From positions 1 to 23,947 of the IMG/VR virus record IMGVR_UViG_3300009788_000298: a stretch of 23,947 nucleotides of DNA. One strand, written 5' to 3'. The notes beneath the pieces were generated by a model. That model was not told the origin of the DNA. It saw nothing but the letters and a program-made list of their open reading frames with translations, and did no database searches. Source of the DNA: a virus. The position numbers and the translations under genes were made by a program. The first letter of the stretch is position 1. Every line of letters begins with the position of its first letter. Positions 21,894 to 23,947 of this stretch are shown one piece after another.

Positions 21894-22843
21894 CTTGCAC
21901 CAGCCTCGAGATCGGAGATCCGGCCCTCGAGGTCGCGCGTATCGGTCGCGGCGTCGTTCGCCTTCCGCGTGACCCGCGCGTCGATCGAGTCGAGGCTCGA
22001 CTGGACCGTCTCGTGGACCGCGGTCTCGAGGTTGGTAACGCGCGACGCGATCCCGGCGGCGGCGGTGTCGGCGAGCATCCGATCATCCCCGAGCTCCCGG
22101 ACGCGCTTCGCGACCGTCGAAACGTTCGACTTGTTTTCCGCGAGGTCTACCCTCGTGGCGTGGTTTTGGTCCCCGAGCTCGCCGACCGCTGCCCGCAGAT
22201 CGACGACAGTCGGAACGAGGCCGGCGAGGTCCGCCTGGAGCTTCCCGATATCGCCGTCTCTCGAGGCGCCGGCCTCGTCGACGACGCCCTGGAAATCGTG
22301 GAGCTTCCGGCCGATCCGGTTGATCTCGTCGCGGTTGTGGTCCTGGGCCTTCTCGAGCTCCTCGATCCGTCGATCGTGCTCCTCGAGCTTCAGATCGCGC
22401 GGGTCCGGTATGTCCGCGGGGAAGGCGCCCTCGATCGTCTGGCGGATCGCCTGGCGGATCGTCGGCCGGGCTTCGTGCGCCCGGCGGAGCTCGTCGTCGT
22501 TGAGCTCGGCGATCGGGTCCCCGCCGGCGGCGATCTCCTCGCCGTATGCCGCGAGGATCTCGGCGAAAAGCTCGCGGACCGCGTCGACGTCGCGCGTGGA
22601 CGGCGCGCAACCGTCGCCCCTCTTGAGGAGGCGGTTAAGGAGATCGCGCCCCTCCCGGATTGCCTCGAGGAGCTCGGCGCCCCCCGGAAGTCGTTTCGGT
22701 TCTTCCATCGTGTCCTCCTTGTCAAGGGGGAATAACTCGCGCGGTGTGCGCTCGATTAAATCCCCCTCGGGTTGACTTGGATCCCGGGCGGGGCATCCGG
22801 CCAGGATCAGATCGGAGAGCGCGTCTCGGTCGATCTCGCTCAT
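21890..22843 (-). CDS. Coiled-coil protein, first gene of the leftward operon, 317 aa
   Basis: Unrecognised. The start is ATG 22843 with AAGGAG 6 nt upstream, about 20 nt after the predicted transcription start. A second in-frame ATG at 22708 (MEEPKRLPGG, residue 46) has its own AAGGAGG site, so a 272-residue form is also likely. Residues 1-45 are acidic (RTPRELFPLDKED). The middle has NDDELRRAHEARPTIRQAIR, and from residue 150 onwards long heptad-type helices appear: EEHDRRIEELEKAQDHNRDE, later VTNLETAVHETVQSSLDSID. There is no signal peptide or membrane segment. It could be a head scaffold-like factor, a packaging accessory or an internal virion protein; position alone does not decide. Confidence 0.72.
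   Translation of the reverse strand: MSEIDRDALSDLILAGCPARDPSQPEGDLIERTPRELFPLDKEDTMEEPKRLPGGAELLEAIREGRDLLNRLLKRGDGCAPSTRDVDAVRELFAEILAAYGEEIAAGGDPIAELNDDELRRAHEARPTIRQAIRQTIEGAFPADIPDPRDLKLEEHDRRIEELEKAQDHNRDEINRIGRKLHDFQGVVDEAGASRDGDIGKLQADLAGLVPTVVDLRAAVGELGDQNHATRVDLAENKSNVSTVAKRVRELGDDRMLADTAAAGIASRVTNLETAVHETVQSSLDSIDARVTRKANDAATDTRDLEGRISDLEAGAR
22714..22720 (-). promoter_or_regulatory. Second ribosome site AAGGAGG inside the coiled-coil gene
   Basis: AAGGAGG with a 5-nt spacer precedes the in-frame ATG at 22708 (residue 46). It matches the ribosome consensus better than the site of the upstream start, so two products, or a wrong choice of start, must be considered. Confidence 0.6.
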
Positions 22844-22869
22844 TCCGGGCTCCTTGCTCCCCTTGGCAG

Positions 22870-22898
22870 AGTATACGTCACGTTGCCGGGACCGTCAA
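22870..22898 (-). promoter_or_regulatory. Sigma70-type promoter for the leftward operon
   Basis: On the minus strand TTGACG (22898-22893) and TATACT (22875-22870) are separated by exactly 17 bp, five of six matches to each consensus box. A-rich tracts (AAAAGATGTAAAAAGATCAA and neighbours, about 22911-22940) upstream of the -35 could act as an UP element. The predicted start near 22863 leaves a leader of about 20 nt before ATG 22843. No other promoter as good is seen further into the operon, so it may drive all 23 kb. Confidence 0.8.
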
Positions 22899-22964
22899 CC
22901 TCCCGGGACGCCTCTTTTCTTGATCTTTTTACATCTTTTAGTGGCGCGTGCCGTCAGTTTGCCG

Positions 22965-22970
22965 TATACT
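22965..22970 (+). promoter_or_regulatory. Possible -10 box for the divergent rightward cluster
   Basis: TATACT, identical to the leftward -10, lies 6 nt before ATG 22977. No good -35 stands 16-18 bp upstream (GTGGCG region). If used, transcription would begin at or near the ATG, giving a leaderless message. A phage-encoded activator or another sigma factor would be alternatives. Confidence 0.4.
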
Positions 22971-22976
22971 CTTTAT

Positions 22977-23099
22977 ATGACACGGAAGACAACAGCCGCG
23001 GCGCTCCTCCTCCTGGCCCTCCTGGCCTGGACGGACGCCGCTACTATCGAGGCGCCGGCGCCGGTTATGCCGACCCCGATCGCCTCCCGGAGGTCCTAA
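22977..23099 (+). CDS. Small signal-peptide-like protein, 40 aa
   Basis: ATG 22977 gives a 40-residue peptide: basic MTRKTT, hydrophobic core AAALLLLALLAWTDAA, then IEAPAPVMPTPIASRRS. It resembles a signal peptide or membrane anchor with a very short, Pro-rich mature part. No lipobox Cys is present. The stop overlaps the next start as TAATG, and its last codons supply GGAGG for that gene, so it may also act as a translational leader. The frame is open further upstream, but that extension crosses the promoter region. No ribosome site precedes it. No family recognised. Confidence 0.5.
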   Translation: MTRKTTAAALLLLALLAWTDAATIEAPAPVMPTPIASRRS

Positions 23100-23365
23100 T
23101 GGCCCCAACGAAGACCCACCCCGCGCCGCGACTCCTCGAGAAGAAGCACCGCGAGCGCCTGGCGAGCGCCGTCGCCTCGATCATCCTCACCGCCGAGACC
23201 GCGGCGTACCTCGAGGCGAACGATCCCCAGGCTTTGAAGCAGGGCGCGACCGCGATCCTCAACGCATCGGAGGAGCTCGGTTTTAACTGGAGCGTCCAGA
23301 CGCCGCTCTTCCGCGTGCTCCTGGAGCGAGCCGAAACCGCGATAAAGCAAGGGGGGTCCCAATGA
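23099..23365 (+). CDS. Hypothetical helical protein, 88 aa
   Basis: Unrecognised. ATG 23099 follows GGAGG and overlaps the preceding TAA. The frame is open well upstream, through the divergent promoter and into the opposite-strand gene, but only this start has a ribosome site and coupling. The product is helical: ERLASAVASIILTAETAAYL, then ALKQGATAILNASEELGF and RVLLERAETAIKQGG. It has no cysteines, signal peptide or enzyme motif. It is coupled by ATGA to the following gene. As part of a short divergent cluster it may be an early or regulatory gene, by position only. Confidence 0.68.
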   Translation: MAPTKTHPAPRLLEKKHRERLASAVASIILTAETAAYLEANDPQALKQGATAILNASEELGFNWSVQTPLFRVLLERAETAIKQGGSQ

Positions 23366-23712
23366 CCGCGAAGAAGAAGACGACCCGCAAGAAGACGACC
23401 CGGAAGACGCTCCCGAAGAGCCGCCCGGACGATTGCGTCCGCCTCGGCCAGGACGGCGCGCGCCGCGTCGAGCACGATCGCGCCCGCGTTGCCTCTCGAG
23501 ACGAGCGCCGCTCCGACGCCGCCGGCCAGACCTTCTATACCGCGACCGAGCTCGAGCGCGAGGCCTTCGTCGCCGCTCGAGCCGCCGACCCCCGCGCGAC
23601 CCGGATCCGCTGGGAGCTCCGACTCACGAACGCCGGCGGAGCCGATCGCGTCTCCCTGGTCGTCCGCTTCCGCGCCGGCGCCGAGCCCCGCGAGACGACC
23701 GTCGCCCTGTAG
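23362..23712 (+). CDS. Hypothetical protein with Lys/Arg-rich N-terminus, 116 aa
   Basis: Unrecognised. The start at 23362 overlaps the previous stop by ATGA and follows AAGGGGGG. The first 20 residues (TAKKKTTRKKTTRKTLPKSR) are a basic, histone H1-like tail suited to nucleic-acid binding. The remainder has a helical stretch (ELEREAFVAARAADPRATR) and a C-terminal beta hairpin (IRWELRLTNAGGADRVSLVV, RFRAGAEPRETTVAL). It is the last gene of the rightward cluster, with no good terminator in its own direction before the minus-strand one. A nucleoid-like or host-takeover role is possible but unproven. Confidence 0.66.
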   Translation: MTAKKKTTRKKTTRKTLPKSRPDDCVRLGQDGARRVEHDRARVASRDERRSDAAGQTFYTATELEREAFVAARAADPRATRIRWELRLTNAGGADRVSLVVRFRAGAEPRETTVAL

Positions 23713-23720
23713 CCCCACCT

Positions 23721-23755
23721 AAAAAAAAGGCCCGGCGGTTTCAGCCCGCCGGGCC
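23721..23755 (-). terminator. Rho-independent terminator for leftward transcription entering from the right
   Basis: On the minus strand GGCCCGGCGG, a 7-nt loop (GCTGAAA) and CCGCCGGGCC form a perfect 10-bp GC stem followed by eight T residues (plus-strand A run 23721-23728). In the rightward direction no U-tract follows the stem, so it should mainly stop transcripts coming from beyond 23947, insulating them from the rightward cluster. Confidence 0.88.
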
Positions 23756-23777
23756 AATCCCTGAAAACCCCAACACG

Positions 23778-23873
23778 TTATCCGAAGAGCATCCCCCAGA
23801 GCTTGACCGCGGTCTCCTTCAGCGCGTCGAATGGCGCGCCGTCGTCGACGATAATCCAGAGCTTCAGAAGCAT
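23778..23873 (-). CDS. Micro-ORF before the terminator, 31 aa
   Basis: ATG 23873 lies 8 nt after AAGGAGG and opens a 31-codon frame, MLLKLWIIVDDGAPFDALKE then TAVKLWGMLFG, ending TAA 22 nt before the terminator stem. The strong ribosome site and placement between an upstream gene's stop and a terminator argue for real translation. The peptide is amphipathic and Trp/Leu-rich, with a hydrophobic start and end that could associate with membranes, but has no clear transmembrane span. Unrecognised; too short for a family call. Confidence 0.55.
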   Translation of the reverse strand: MLLKLWIIVDDGAPFDALKETAVKLWGMLFG

Positions 23874-23906
23874 ACCTCGGTCCTCCTTCGCCTCAACTAT
23901 ACGCCC

Positions 23907-23947
23907 TCAACGCCCCAGGTGCTCGAGGCGATTCGAGAGCTCCGTCA
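23907..23947 (-). CDS. C-terminal end of a minus-strand gene entering from outside the window
   Basis: The minus-strand frame from 23945 reads TELSNRLEHLGR and stops at TGA 23909-23907, in the same frame as the 31-residue ORF that follows 33 nt later. Codons (GAG, CTC, CGC) match local usage and the end looks like an amphipathic helix. Only 12 residues are visible, so identity is unknown. Confidence 0.4.
   Translation of the reverse strand, partial: TELSNRLEHLGR

Noticed and set aside
21697-22086. N-terminal extension of the 69-residue protein to 199 residues
   Set aside because: The added part overlaps two better-supported genes and is Ser/Arg/Pro-rich antisense-type sequence.
1-23947. CRISPR arrays, tRNA genes, insertion sequences or integrase attachment sites
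   Set aside because: I saw no short direct repeats with unique spacers, no cloverleaf with an anticodon stem, no transposase or integrase motifs, and no direct repeats flanking a gene. The only tandem repeats are the coding ones in the giant virion protein.

Overview
This window is part of a tailed-phage genome, or a prophage, with siphovirus-type (long non-contractile tail) gene content. The DNA is GC-rich. Coding on the minus strand strongly prefers CTC (Leu), GAG (Glu), GCG/GCC (Ala) and ATC (Ile). The signal-peptide proteins and GC bias fit a high-GC bacterial host, but no host marker, integrase, lysis cassette or replication gene is visible, so the host cannot be named.

Almost everything from 22.9 kb down to base 1 is one tightly packed leftward (minus-strand) operon. 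Genes commonly overlap by ATGA, TAATG or TAGTG, and a near-consensus sigma70 promoter lies just ahead of the first gene (-35 at 22893-22898, -10 at 22870-22875). In transcription order: a coiled-coil protein with two good start sites; a ribbon-helix-helix-like regulator; a 69-residue protein; a hairpin-bearing gap; small and large terminase; portal with an N-terminal coiled coil; a secreted Cys-rich protein and a 50-residue membrane protein; a MuF-type minor head protein with a zincin-like metallopeptidase tail; two small proteins; a protease-scaffold-major capsid polyprotein with a nested start; a connector; an HK97 gp10-like protein; a tail terminator; three small virion-type proteins; a 1115-residue repeat protein; the tail tube; a tail assembly chaperone pair made by -1 frameshifting; and the tape measure, which runs off the left edge.

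From 22.98 to 23.71 kb a short divergent rightward cluster encodes three small unrecognised proteins. At the right edge a minus-strand terminator follows a 31-residue ORF, and the C-terminus of another minus-strand gene enters from outside.

Five observations stand out. (1) A GGGAAAA slippery heptamer in the correct frame at 3873-3879 should fuse the tail chaperone to a downstream frame carrying a CxxC-x21-CxxC motif. (2) The 1115-residue protein carries about 27 twenty-residue repeats, an inserted jelly-roll domain and a C-terminal paralogue of the neighbouring tail terminator, which suggests a fibre anchored at the neck. (3) The capsid polyprotein has a perfect AAGGAGGT ribosome site and an in-frame ATG at the protease/scaffold boundary. 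(4) The MuF protein ends in a HEWGH metallopeptidase-like domain. (5) Two membrane-directed genes sit between portal and MuF. All assignments come from reading the sequence; no database search was possible.
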